Source: Caenorhabditis elegans
Lineage: Eukaryota > Nematoda > Chromadorea > Rhabditida > Rhabditidae
DNA: 64,000 nt
Assembly (NCBI RefSeq): GCF_000002985.6
Contig: NC_003284.9
Coordinates: 13,206,001-13,270,000 of the forward strand
Reading direction: 5' to 3'
The notes under the pieces were generated by a model. It saw only the letters and a list, made by a program, of their open reading frames with translations. It had not been told where the DNA came from and searched no databases. Positions 35,109 to 45,975 of the stretch are shown here, one piece after another (the first letter of the stretch is position 1; each line of letters starts with the position of its first letter). The translations under genes were made by a program, and so were the position numbers.

Positions 35109-36278
35109 CTAGTAGACTTTGAGAGAACCTTGCAAGTAAGAATGATTGATGATTTCCTCCTCATCAAATGGAAATCCCTGTTTGATTGCGTTAAAGACTC
35201 CAGCGTAATTGAACTTCTCTGCATCACTGTCAACGATCACACAAGCCACCTTCAAAAGCCATGGAACACTACGAAGAAACCGAGATGGGTCAAGCTCCTG
35301 AAAAAGAAACGTGATTTTTATGTACTATTCTTGCTCACTCACAAAGATCATTTTCTGATGGCGGACTTCACTGACAGAGCCAATTTCGAGACTACTAATT
35401 CCACTGATTTTCAATCCAAGAAACATCAAACTAGAAAAGTCATCCTTCAAGTTCGGCACACCTCCCATCATTACATTCCAAGACACGTGACCGCATTCTT
35501 TAAAATTGACATCTCGCTGAGGACGATTCTTCACGTAATTTCCACGACGATTACGAAATTTCTTTCCAACCCCATAATCAATCAATTTGCATGGGGAAGC
35601 CTGTAAAAATAAAAATAATTTTAGAATAAGAATTTGATAACTTACCGGTGTGATTGTCTTGGCAAATAAAACATTATTCCAGTGAATATCACGATGGATA
35701 TATCCAAGAGAATGAATAGTTTGAAGAGATTTACCAACGGAAAGCATGATTTTCAAAACATTGGTCGGAGAAAATTTCTTTGGATCGTTGCGCTTACAAA
35801 CATCTCCCAGTGAATCTCCCTCTTTAGTCATTACTGAAAATATAGATCTGTTTTAAAAAGTTGCACAGTTGTAGAGCTTACCAAGGCATCCGAGAGTGGA
35901 GTCAACGACGAAATTATCGACTAAAGTTGGGAATCGCGACTTTTCGTTTGTACCCAGAGTTGAAATCCGCTGAAGAACTGTTCTCTCCAGCTTAAAGCAG
36001 TTTTCGCAGAAAATTGTTTCCAGATTTGAAGCTTTCAGCGCCAATGTTGAGTGACGCGAATCCGCATCTACGCAAGCAAACGCTGTGCCGTATTCTCCAG
36101 ACCCCAAGACTTCAACTATTTTGTAGTTTCGCAAGACGTCATCAACATAGGGGCACGCCTGAAATTATTTCATATTTTGGTTATTCAGTCAATTTACTAA
36201 AATTTTGCTAAACAAAAATGCCAATTTTTCATGGATTATAAGGGAATTTACATAAGAAAAAGCAACAAAACTCACCAT
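35109..36278 (-). CDS. Divergent casein kinase 1-family protein kinase
   Basis: Five exons from high to low: 36276-36278 (ATG only), 35882-36158, 35646-35833, 35343-35600 and 35109-35297, giving 304 residues. The start codon is the last three bases of exon 1, directly before GTGAG. Kinase features are YKIVEVLGSGEYGTAFACVD (Gly loop), LALKASN (catalytic Lys), LGYIHRDIHWNNVLF (catalytic loop; HWNN where CK1 has KPEN) and LIDYGVGKKF (DYG in place of DFG). Also present are a CK1-like segment FKECGHVSWNVMMGG and LKDDFSSLMFLG, the counterpart of the DDLESL motif. Lys, HRD Asp, Asn and the DYG Asp are all present, so activity is possible. C. elegans has a large expanded CK1/TTBK-like set, many of them germline genes; membership is inferred. 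Confidence 0.85.
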
Positions 36279-36569
36279 TATCAATAAAGCGACGACAGAT
36301 GTAAACAGAAGAAACTGATGATTTGACTTCGGAAAAGCTAAAATGATTCGAAAACTGAATTTCGGCGACAGATTGACTTCACGCTGACCTCACGTTGTGT
36401 GAATATTTCGAGTTTTATAAAAAATTAATTTAATTTGTTTTTTCCATGCTTTTTTCAGATTTTTTTCAAAATGGTCCGTCCGGTCTGCAAGCTTGAAGGC
36501 AGACAAAACTTTGTCTATATTTCCTGAAAATTGATGTCTGAAACTCGGATCTAGGTCAATTATATAATT

Positions 36570-38820
36570 TTTTATAGGATTGAGCTACATTGGTGTAACT
36601 TTGGATCTGTGGGTAATCGAATATGAGCTTTCAGATTTTCAGATTTTCACTTGATTATATAGGTCACGACCCAAGTTATTTTGAAAATTGAGCTACACGG
36701 CTGTAACTTTGGAGCTATGGGTAATCAAGTATGAGCTTTCAGATTTTCACATTTTCACTTGACAATATAGGTCACGACCCAAATTATTTTGAAAATTGAG
36801 CTACACGGCTGGAACTTTGGAACTATGGGTAATCAAGTATGAGCTTTCAGATTTTCAGATTTTCACTTGACAATATAGGTCACGACCCAAATTATTTTGA
36901 AAGGTGAGCTACACGGCTGTAACTTTGGAGCTATGGGTAATCGAATATGAGCTTTCCGATTTTCAGATTTTTACTTGATTTTATAGGTCACGACCCAAAT
37001 TATTTTGAAAGGTGAGCTACACGGCTGTAACTTTGGAACTATGGGTAATCAAGTATGAGCTTTCAGATTTTCACATTTTCACTTGATTATATAGGTCATG
37101 ACCCAAATTATTTTGAAAATTGAGCTACACGGCTGTAACTTTGGAACTATGGGTAATCAAGTATGAGCTTTCAGATTTTCACATTTTCACTTGACAATAT
37201 AGGTCACGACCCAAATTATTTTGAAAGGTGAGCTACACGGCTGTAACTTTGGAGCTATGGGTAATCAAGTATGAGCTTTCAGATTTTCACATTTTCACTT
37301 GACAATATAGGTCACGACCCAAATTATTTTGAAAGGTGAGCTACACGGCTGTAACTTTGGAGCTGTGGGTGATCGAGTATGAGCTTTCAGATTTTCACGT
37401 TTTCATTCAATTATATAGGTCACGACCCAAATTATTTAGAAAATTGAGCTACACGGCTGTAACTTTGGAGCCATGGGTAATCAAGTATGAGCTTTCAGAT
37501 TTTCAGATTTTTACTTGATTCTATAGGTCACGACCCAAATTATTTTGAAAATTGAGCTACACGGCTGTAACTTTGGAGCTATGGGTAATCGAATATGAGC
37601 TTTCCGATTTTCACATTCTTACTTTATTATATAGGTCACGACCCAAATTATTTTGAGAATTAAGCTATATGGATTTAACTTTGAAGCTATGGGTAATCAA
37701 GTATGAGCTTTCAGATTTTCACATTCTTACTTTATTATATAGGTCACGACCCAAATTATTTTGAAAATTGAGCTACACGGCTGTAACTTTGGAACTATGG
37801 GTAATCATGTATGAGCTTTCAGATTTTCACATTTTCACTTGACAATATAGGTCACGACCCAAATTATTTTGAAAGGTGAGCTACACGGCTGTAACTTTGG
37901 AACTATGGGTAATCAAGTATGAGCTTTCAGATTTTCACATTTTCACTTGACAATATAGGTCACGACCCAAATTATTTTGAAAGGTGAGCTACACGGCTGT
38001 AACTTTGGAGCCATGGGTAATCAAGTATGAGCTTTCAGATTTTCAGATTTTTACTTGATTTTATAGGTCACGACCCAAATTATTTTGAAAATTGAGCTAC
38101 ACGGCTGTAACTTTGGAGCTATGGGTAATCGAATATGAGCTTTCCGATTTTCACATTCTTACTTTATTATATAGGTCACGACCCAAATTATTTTGAGAAT
38201 TAAGCTATATGGATTTAACTTTGAAGCTATGGGTAATCAAGTATGAGCTTTCAGATTTTCAGATTTTCACTTGATTATATAGGTCATGACCCAAATTATT
38301 TTGAGAATTAAGCTATATGGATTTAACTTTGAAGCTATGGGTAATTGAGTATGAGCTTTCAGATTTTCAGATTTTCACTTGATTATATAGGTCATGACCC
38401 AAATTATTTTGAGAATTAAGCTATATGGATTTAACTTTGAAGCTATGGGTAATTGAGTACGAGCTTTCAGATTTTCACGTTTTCATTCAATTATATAGGT
38501 CACGACCCAAATTATTTTGCATCTTGAGCCGTATGGGTCTATCTTTGAAGTTAAGGGTAATTGAATTTGACTTTTCACATTTTCACACTTTCACGGTAAT
38601 AAATAGGCCACGAATTAATTTAGCTTGTAAATCAAGCTATAAGTCTTCAACTTTGGGGATACGGCTCATTAAGTGTGAGCTATCAGATTTTCACGTTTTC
38701 AAGTGGTTAAATATGTCAGTAACTTATTTATGTATTTTGGAACATGGGCTAAAGGTTTGTAATTTTCGAAACAAGGGCAATCGCAGATGAGCTTCCAGAT
38801 TCTCACGTTTTTTTAGATGA
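36570..38820. repeat. 108-bp tandem repeat array, about 19-21 units
   Basis: A unit of the type GAGCTACACGGCTGTAACTT ... GGTCACGACCCAAATTATTT recurs every 108 bp. Unit starts fall near 36583, 36691, 36799, 36907, 37015 and so on up to 38527, with two degenerate units after that. Divergence rises toward the 3' end. A two-unit block beginning near 37540 recurs near 38080, exactly 540 bp (5 units) later, with shared variants (ATTCTTACTTTATT, GAGAATTAAGCTATATGGAT). This indicates higher-order duplication. As 108 is a multiple of three, open frames cross several units; I regard them as by-products. Confidence 0.95.
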
Positions 38821-39114
38821 TTTTTTTCTTCTCAAACCCCTCTCTTCTCAAAGTTTGTATCCATATGTTTCTTAATGAAACATTTTATCTACAAATGTTC
38901 GCAGTTTATGATCGTTGTTGTATTGATTGTTGTATGATTTCCAGGAAAATTGCACGAAAGTCAATTCAAATGTTACTTTTTAGCCTGTTTCATTAAGAAT
39001 CTGCGCACAATTAAAAAAAGTGACTGTGAAAACTTCAGATGGTCTGGTTTTTTTTGAAATAATAGAAAAATATAGAAGAAAATCAACTTTGAGTTTCAAA
39101 TACAAATTATTTTA

Positions 39115-39271
39115 GAAAATGGAACAGTGACCGTGAAAGAGTGCAAATTCGACTTCCGGCATCTCTTTAAATACAAGAGAGGCTAAGCAAGATGAAATAA
39201 AAAAATTTGTTTTTGTCGACAGTGGCCGCCGACATAGGTTTGCACCTTTTCACGGTCACTCTTCCATTTTC
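39115..39271. repeat. Inverted repeat (foldback) upstream of hpl-1
   Basis: The left arm 39115-39147 (GAAAATGGAACAGTGACCGT...) and right arm 39239-39271 (TTTGCACCTTTTCACGGTCA...) are reverse complements over 33 bp with about three mismatches, separated by about 90 bp. A further GACATAGG / CCTATGTC pair lies at 39231-39238 and 39299-39306. It resembles a small MITE-like foldback. It ends about 155 bp before the hpl-1 ATG. Confidence 0.75.
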
Positions 39272-39427
39272 AAATCGAAAGACTTGTTGAAAACCCGGGC
39301 CTATGTCTCCCGCTTTTTTCCGTGCGCTGTACGCGTTTAGTCTGCAGTGCGGCACACTCTCTCACTCTCGTCTCCTCTTGTTTTTTTTCCACTATCGATT
39401 TTTGGTTTCAGGTGGTTTTTCGCCAAA

Positions 39428-40835
39428 ATGTCACGTCAAAACCCTGTCCGAAGCACTCGCGGGAATTCACTCAGAGCTCGGGAAGCTCAGCAGGCACAAG
39501 ATGCTCCGTTGTTTCAGGAAGTGAGTTTTTTTTAAATTTAAAATCGAGAAAAAATTGAAGGATCGGCAATATTAATGTGAAAAATATATTTCTAGTCCTC
39601 CAGCAACGTCTTCGTGGTGGAAAAAGTGTTGAATAAACGGTTGACGCGTGGCGGAAGCGAGTACTATATAAAATGGCAGGTTCGTACATTTTCGTCCTTA
39701 AAATGTTATTTGAACAATAATTTGTGCTTCAGGGATTCCCAGAGTCCGAGTGCAGTTGGGAGCCAATTGAGAACCTCCAGTGCGATAGGATGATTCAGGA
39801 ATACGAGAAGGAAGCGGCAAAGGTGAGATTTTTCAAATTTATTGAGATGAAAATACATAGTAACAAAATTGCAGCGCACAACACGCAAACGTCGATATTC
39901 CCCACAACCGTCGACTTCGTCTTCTGCAGAGCTCCAACCATCTACCAGCGATGAATGGGCTGGGAAAACACTGAAGACAATTATTGGAATCACCAAGGCA
40001 CCCGGAGAACTGCATTTCTTGTGCAAGTTCAGCGACGACTCTGTGCATTTGATTCCATTGAGAGAAGCCAATGTTCGGTAAATATTATCGTTTATAAAAA
40101 TTTTAGTTTTTCCCTCTAAAATTAGCGACAAAAAATAATTCGGATTTGAAAGAGTCTGAAAAAGATTTAGAATGTTACAAAATTGAAAAATATGGTGAAA
40201 GTCGAAAGCTTAATATTCCTGCAAGCCTGGATTTTTCATGTTTATTAAATTTTTGTTTTTTTCTGGTATTTGACAGAAAATAAACAGGGCAATACTATAA
40301 GTTTAAAGCAAATCAAAAAATCTAAAAATGCTCACAATCGACTCTTTAACGTACTGTTAAAGTATATAAATGCATCCTAAAATTCATGAAGCTCTGCGGA
40401 ACGAGCAAATTCGGCCTTCAATACGTGCTAGCAGAACAGCCAAAAATAATAGGTTATTTTTATAAATGGAAAATATGAAACCTCGAATTTCATGATGTAG
40501 TTAACATCTAAGAAAGTGCTTCTCGTACACTTAAAAGGCATTAGAAAAACTTGCCTTGAACGTAGTGTGATACTGTAATAAGTTGAGTCAAGATAAAACA
40601 TTTGTCACGGCAAAGTAACTCGCCCCAAAGAACCTAAGTTGGCGCTATTCACAAGTCGCAAGGGATTTCTTGCAATATTCAAAACTTTTTAAAATATCGC
40701 TACTGCAAAGTCATCAAAAATATTAGTTTTCAATAAAGTGTGATTTTCAGTTTTCCAAGTCAAGTCATCAAATTCTACGAAACCCGTCTTGTTCTTCAAG
40801 GAGTTTCGCCAACCATCCCAGGAGGAATGAGCTAA
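39428..40835 (+). CDS. hpl-1: HPL-1 heterochromatin protein 1 homologue
   Basis: HP1-family chromatin protein that binds H3K9 methylation and acts with HPL-2 in silencing and development. Five exons, 39428-39520, 39596-39679, 39733-39822, 39875-40077 and 40751-40835, giving 184 residues. A short basic N terminus precedes the chromodomain (VFVVEKVLNKRLTRGGSEYY, IKWQGFPESECSWEPIENL; cage aromatics Y/W present). A Lys/Arg/Ser hinge (RTTRKRRYSPQPSTSSS) follows, then the chromoshadow domain (KTIIGITKAPGELHFLCKFS, with FPSQVIKFYETRL at the end). The ATG is about 16 nt after a GGTTTCAG acceptor, suggesting trans-splicing. The last intron is 673 nt. A poly(A) signal TTTAATAAATT is present near 41025. 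I recognise the sequence. Confidence 0.96.
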
Positions 40836-42144
40836 TTTAATTTCAAAAATTATATCGCACCCTCTCCCCTTCCCATAATTTGATTGTTCTCTCAGTACGT
40901 TTCGTGAATTTTCTCGCTGAGATTTCGTTGATGAAGGACTTACTCTTTGTTCGCTTCCCATTTTTCTTAACAAATTTTTGAACTTTTTATATTAAATTTT
41001 TTCACATCATTTTGTTTTTTCCTTTAATAAATTATTTAAATATTTGCTTTAGAAACAATCCTTTACCAGATAAACGAAAACGCACATTCTTCTGATTTTA
41101 TGTTACCGTATCAGAAAAGAAAGATGTAGTTTCTATCTTCTCATCACGTGCTGGGATGCAAAAATGTGACAGGTTGATACATTAATACCGAAATAGTCAA
41201 TAATGACCACGCTACAACGTGTTTTACAACGAAAGTATTTCTTTAAGAATTTTGTTCAGTTTTTAACAACTCATAATTTTGCTTCTAAAACAAACCTTTC
41301 TGATAATCTGACGTTGTCTTGTAAATTGGCTAGTTGTCTGAAAGCGCAACATTTCCTGAAAAGTTTAAATTGTTTATTAGAACCGTTTGATCATATAATT
41401 ATTAGAGCACATTAAAAATATAAACACAGTTCTTTGTCCGTTTGAAAAAAAAATTTTGTTTGAATTGACTTATCAGATTTTTCACATTTTTAAAAAACTG
41501 ATTTTATGAAGCCTAAATTTTGCAAACCTGTTTTTGTCAGAACAGTTCATTTTTGTTTTATGAAGGTTTTTATGAAAGCTCATCCTTAATTATTCGTATG
41601 ATGAATATTTAAATTGTATTTTCAATTGACGTGATTGATTTTACTCGATTTCATTTGACAAACATTTAAAGAAAAACTTTATTTCGTACCACGAATGTCA
41701 TAAAATTTGGTTCCTACAAATAGTTATCAACATCACTGCGAAAAACGTGAGCCGTGTTGCTGTATCAATACTTTTAACCACTGGCAAGAAAGAGACCTGG
41801 TCACCTGAAACATATTGAACTGTAGTCTTTGCTACTTCTTATCAGAAATGTTGCGTTTTAAAACCCACTGCATTGACATAAAATGCCGGTCGGTGTGAAA
41901 TTCGAAGGAGTTATTCGAACCAAGTTAAACCCCTGAAATAATGATGTTTCGTCATCATTTCTTACTTCAAGTCTCACTTTGGTTTTCACTCTTCGCTGCC
42001 ATTAAAGTAATTTTTTTAAATTTTTTATTAATATTTATTGTATTTTTCCAATTATCAATGTTGTGTTACATTATTTTTGCAAGCAAAAACTAAGAAATCC
42101 GAATCACCCAATCTAATTTTGTATTTCTTTTGCTAAGTTGCATT
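40836..42144. other. Intergenic after hpl-1
   Basis: Holds the hpl-1 3' region and AT-rich DNA. Two minus-strand AATAAA motifs (42023-42039) probably belong to the gene at 42.1-43.2 kb. Nothing else is recognisable. Confidence 0.45.
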
Positions 42145-43223
42145 TTAATTAGAAATAAATTTATCATAACTCACCACAAAAGCCCCTTGCACAATGTCAC
42201 ATGGCTCTGACTGATTCCCGACTCCAGCTGTGATTGTTTTATTCTCCAATCTAGACCACCAATTCCACTTCGAAGAGCAATTTTCTCTATTCAAACCTAA
42301 CAGCATACTATGCTCTTGCTGTAATATGTGACTTATTTAAATTCACCGTTAACTTGAGACACTCACCGTGCGAATTCCGTATTGTATGTAAGAACCCAAA
42401 AGATCGACATTCGATAATACTGCCATTTGACAGGAAGATGCTAGAGAACAAGTATCTATTTATCGACGTAGATAATCTTTTGTACAAAGTCAGTTCAAGG
42501 ACAAGAATCAATGAACACGGAGTTTTTTTCAAACAATTTTCATGCAATAAAACCATTCCCTGATTTATATACATTTACTTCTGGGATTAATTTCTTGAAC
42601 CAAATAGAAAAATTTGACATATAAGCTAGACTCAGAAATCAAACGTCAAGCTGAAAAATCTAAAAGTTCAAGAGCTCAACGTTTCTAATCTCATTTTTCA
42701 CAATTACAAATTTTTAGTTACTTCCCCCTAATCCAATTTTCAAGTTTCAACACTCACGATGCAGCTTGCTAAACAAAAGTTCGCATCTTTCTGGGATTGT
42801 GTAGTTCCCCGAAGTATCCTGAACTCCCGCGTACATAGAGCACAACTGGTCAGCATAAAAGGTATTGACTCCGTCAGTTTCTCCAAATTGTTTGCACACC
42901 TTAATCAGTGGCTTTTTGATTTTTTTTTTAAAGATTTGACCAGATTTTTTTTTATTTTCTGAGTGTTTTTAGGGAATTTTTGAATAGGTAATTAGTTTTA
43001 CTTTTAAACATTTTATGATTCAGTCAGTTTCTCTTATTATTAGCTATTCTTCGGATCTTATAAAATCTATTATTGAAATTTCAAGCTCTATAAAATCAGC
43101 AATATTTGATAACACAATTCCCAATACCTGGCACAACGTATTATTTCCCGTACAATTGAAGCAGCTGCTAATTTGAAAGAATATTGATAAAATATGCAAC
43201 ACTAAGAAACTCGGCATCTTCAT
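42145..43223 (-). CDS. Probable secreted Cys-rich protein, unknown family
   Basis: Model of four exons from high to low: 43128-43223, 42758-42899, 42367-42455 (or 42367-42440) and 42145-42318, giving about 166 residues. Exon 1 encodes a signal peptide (FLVLHILSIFFQISS) and CFNCTGNNTLCQ. Exon 2 has VCKQFGETDG, QLCSMYAGV and IPERCELLF. Exon 3 has SSCQMAVLSNVDLLGSY. Exon 4 has LLGLNRENCSSKWNWWSRLE and NQSEPCDIVQGAFV. The Cys spacing and NXT/S sites suggest an extracellular, disulphide-bonded protein. Exon 4 has a faint C-type-lectin look (LGLNR ... W.WW) that I would not press. Phases match at every joint, and two alternative acceptors 15 nt apart for exon 3 both keep frame. The exon 2 acceptor (GATTAAG) is weak. 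No family recognised. Confidence 0.55.
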
Positions 43224-45975
43224 TGCAGATCTGAATGCTAAAATGCGGCTCAGGTCGAACTTCGATGAAAATATATAATTTAGTTTCAGCGTTACTCGGG
43301 CAACCAAATATTTTCCTCGCTATTCTAGGGAAACTCGATTATTCCTCCACGCATCATGCTCCAAAAGGTTGTTTCCTGTCCCCCACGTGTTTCTAGTAAA
43401 TCTACAGAACGTGTGTAGTTTGTTGCAATTGAAGCAGGGAATTGAACGTGATGATCTTTTTGGTATGATAGTGATATTACGATTGGGTACCTTAAAAAAA
43501 AAGAAGAAAGGCAACATATGACGTTTTTTTTGAGATTCCGATGAAAATTGAGGAAGTTGATCATAAAAAGTATTTCTCGGATACTCCAATTGTAATGTAA
43601 AACTTGAAGATCTGTGAGGAAACCACTTTTATTATATCATACCCATATTTTATAAAAAATTTAAGATTGCAGTAACGCATACAACAGAACTTACTTTCTT
43701 AATTTAGTATCTTGTTGGTGTCTCCTACTTTGCGCTCATTGAAATTATGGCTACCAATCAGCGGTAAGAAAAAATTAATGACAGCGTTTTATATGTGCGA
43801 CAAATACAATAAAAGTTAGACAAAAAAATCGTTTCTGGTCTTTGACAAATAAATTATCCTTATTGTTGTACGTGTCAATAGCGAAATTATTTCAATACAC
43901 TCAAAAAATTGATAGCTTTACGAGTTTTAATCTTGATAAATATAACCGAGTACCTTGTGTTTCAAATTTGTGCGAGTTGGGGTATGTCGTTTTCCGACAT
44001 GGTTGTTTATTCTTCAAAAATAATAATCTTGAACACGCTGAACATTTTGTAGTACGCTTACTAGTTTCACAAATTTACATTTCAGTTTTTTAAAAATATT
44101 AACTTTCAATATATTATACATGAAATTGAATTAGTTGAGGTTTCCGGTTTTTCTGTAACAGTTCGCGCCTTTTTCTTATTTCATCTTCTTATTTCATTCT
44201 CTTTCCACTTCCAAATTTCAATCCAAGAGGCACACTGGTGGTTTCCAATAGGTTTTGTTTACAAGTCAAGAAATTGCGTAGCGATAAAAAAGTGATGCGA
44301 ATAAAGTGGAAAAGGAGGGCGAGAGGGAGCGGGAGAAGCGGGTGGGAGCGTGCAACGCAACATTGTAGGTAGGCTGGTGTTTGTATTATAATGTGAGATG
44401 ATAGTTTCGCTTTTTGGTTTTTCTTTGTTGTTTCAGAGACGGAGAGGTTGTATCAGTTTTTGGTCATTCGTTGCGAGAAATGGGAAAACACGTGTGTGTG
44501 TGTGTGTATGTTTGTAGGCGGAGGATAAGTATGGGAAAATAGTATTCTCTACTGATGATCTTTGGTGTAAATTTAGTGTTTTTTTTTTGAGGAAAAACGA
44601 TAATTTAAATAGATTTTGCATTTTATTAGAATATCCACTGATTTTCTGTGAATTTTGGAAAAACAAAAGAAAATACCAATACATGTAGCGAATCAACTGA
44701 AACACACGTTTAGTGCCAATTGATATAATATTTAAGTCGATTAAAACATGTCTTTTGAATTGCAATTCGAATTTTGTTGCTTGAATAATTGTTATAATTG
44801 TTAGTTTTGATGAATTCAAAATTTTCATATCCATCATTAAAACAGTTCTTGTAAATTTTTGTAAAACATTTTCCAATTTAGTAAATTGTCATATGTATCT
44901 AGGTATTAATATTAGAACATACATATAAAGTAACGAGGCATGTTGGTTTTCAGTAGTTTTAAGTTTTTTGGAACAAAATGTTGTGAGAGTTTATGGCCCC
45001 AACAAAGTTAAAACTTTCTGAGACACCGTATAACAATTTTCCTGTGCCCTTTCTTACACTATTGTTAGGGTGATTGGGAGCAAATTCCCATGCATTGTTC
45101 AACGTTTAACGGTTTAAATGATTTTTGCTAAAGGTATACAAACGTTAATTGAACTTGTATCAGGTTTTAGCAGGAATATATCATTTCCTGAACAAATTTT
45201 GTATCAACCTTTGCTTAAGCTTTTCTGGGAAATGCCGCCAGTTTGAAGCATTCTAAGTTACTGAGATTCCTCATTTCTTGTATTCAATAGACAATTTAAA
45301 GTTTTATTAGCATGCTGTAGGTAGGTAGTAAGTCGGCAAAAACCTTTAGATTACCATCATTTTTTACTTTAGGGCACTCAAATTTGGCGATATAATCGAG
45401 ACCGCAAAGAATCAAAGATCGCGACATGATTTCTCGCATTGAGGTCACACATATTCCTAGAGTACCAGATTTGTCCTATTCATCTTACCACGAATGGACC
45501 TCATTTCTCCTCACGTTTTATCGTTCGCGTACTTCTTCCTTTTCTTGCCCTTCGTTGTCTCGTCCCCAACATTCATTCTCTGCCTCTCTTTAGTCCGGTT
45601 TGCTTGTCCTGTCAATAGCACGTGCAGTCTATTTTCTCTCTTTTCTACTCTGCCACTGCACCGTTTCACGTCTGTCACTCTCCGGCTCTTGTGTGGTCCA
45701 TCATTTGTACACGAAAGAAGGGGCACCTTTTCGCCGACCACCAACTGTTGTGAAAAGGAGACCAGATGAATTCATGTGCCCCGAGGGGAATTATGTTTAC
45801 GTAATTTTAAATTAAGTCTAATTACTATGGATTATGACCTGGATGAGCTCATAATATCAATACCGATTTTTATTGCAACCTTTTCTTTAGAACGAATGTT
45901 CTTCTTCATTGAAAGTTGTGAAATTTTATCCACATAAAAATTTCAAAAAATGTAATTTTCCAGAGAAGGCATTTG
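43224..45975. other. Intergenic upstream of the nuclear receptor
   Basis: Includes a minus-strand stretch (43320-43640) with open frames, one of which reads IPCFNCNKLHTFCRF and resembles the CFNCTGNNTLC of the neighbouring gene. It may be an old duplicate. Also present are a purine-rich block at 44310-44350, a GT repeat near 44492-44508 and pyrimidine-rich DNA at 45480-45740. I support no gene here. Confidence 0.4.

Noticed and set aside
37336-38790. Open frames through the 108-bp array
   Set aside because: Unit length divisible by three keeps frames open; no start or splice context and unit variants are not biased to synonymous sites by eye.
36570-38820. CRISPR-like array
   Set aside because: Repeats are contiguous 108-bp units with no unique spacers, in a eukaryotic genome.
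45494-45815. Plus-strand frames upstream of the nuclear receptor
   Set aside because: Pyrimidine-rich, hydrophobic and open in several frames; no donor in phase with the receptor exons.
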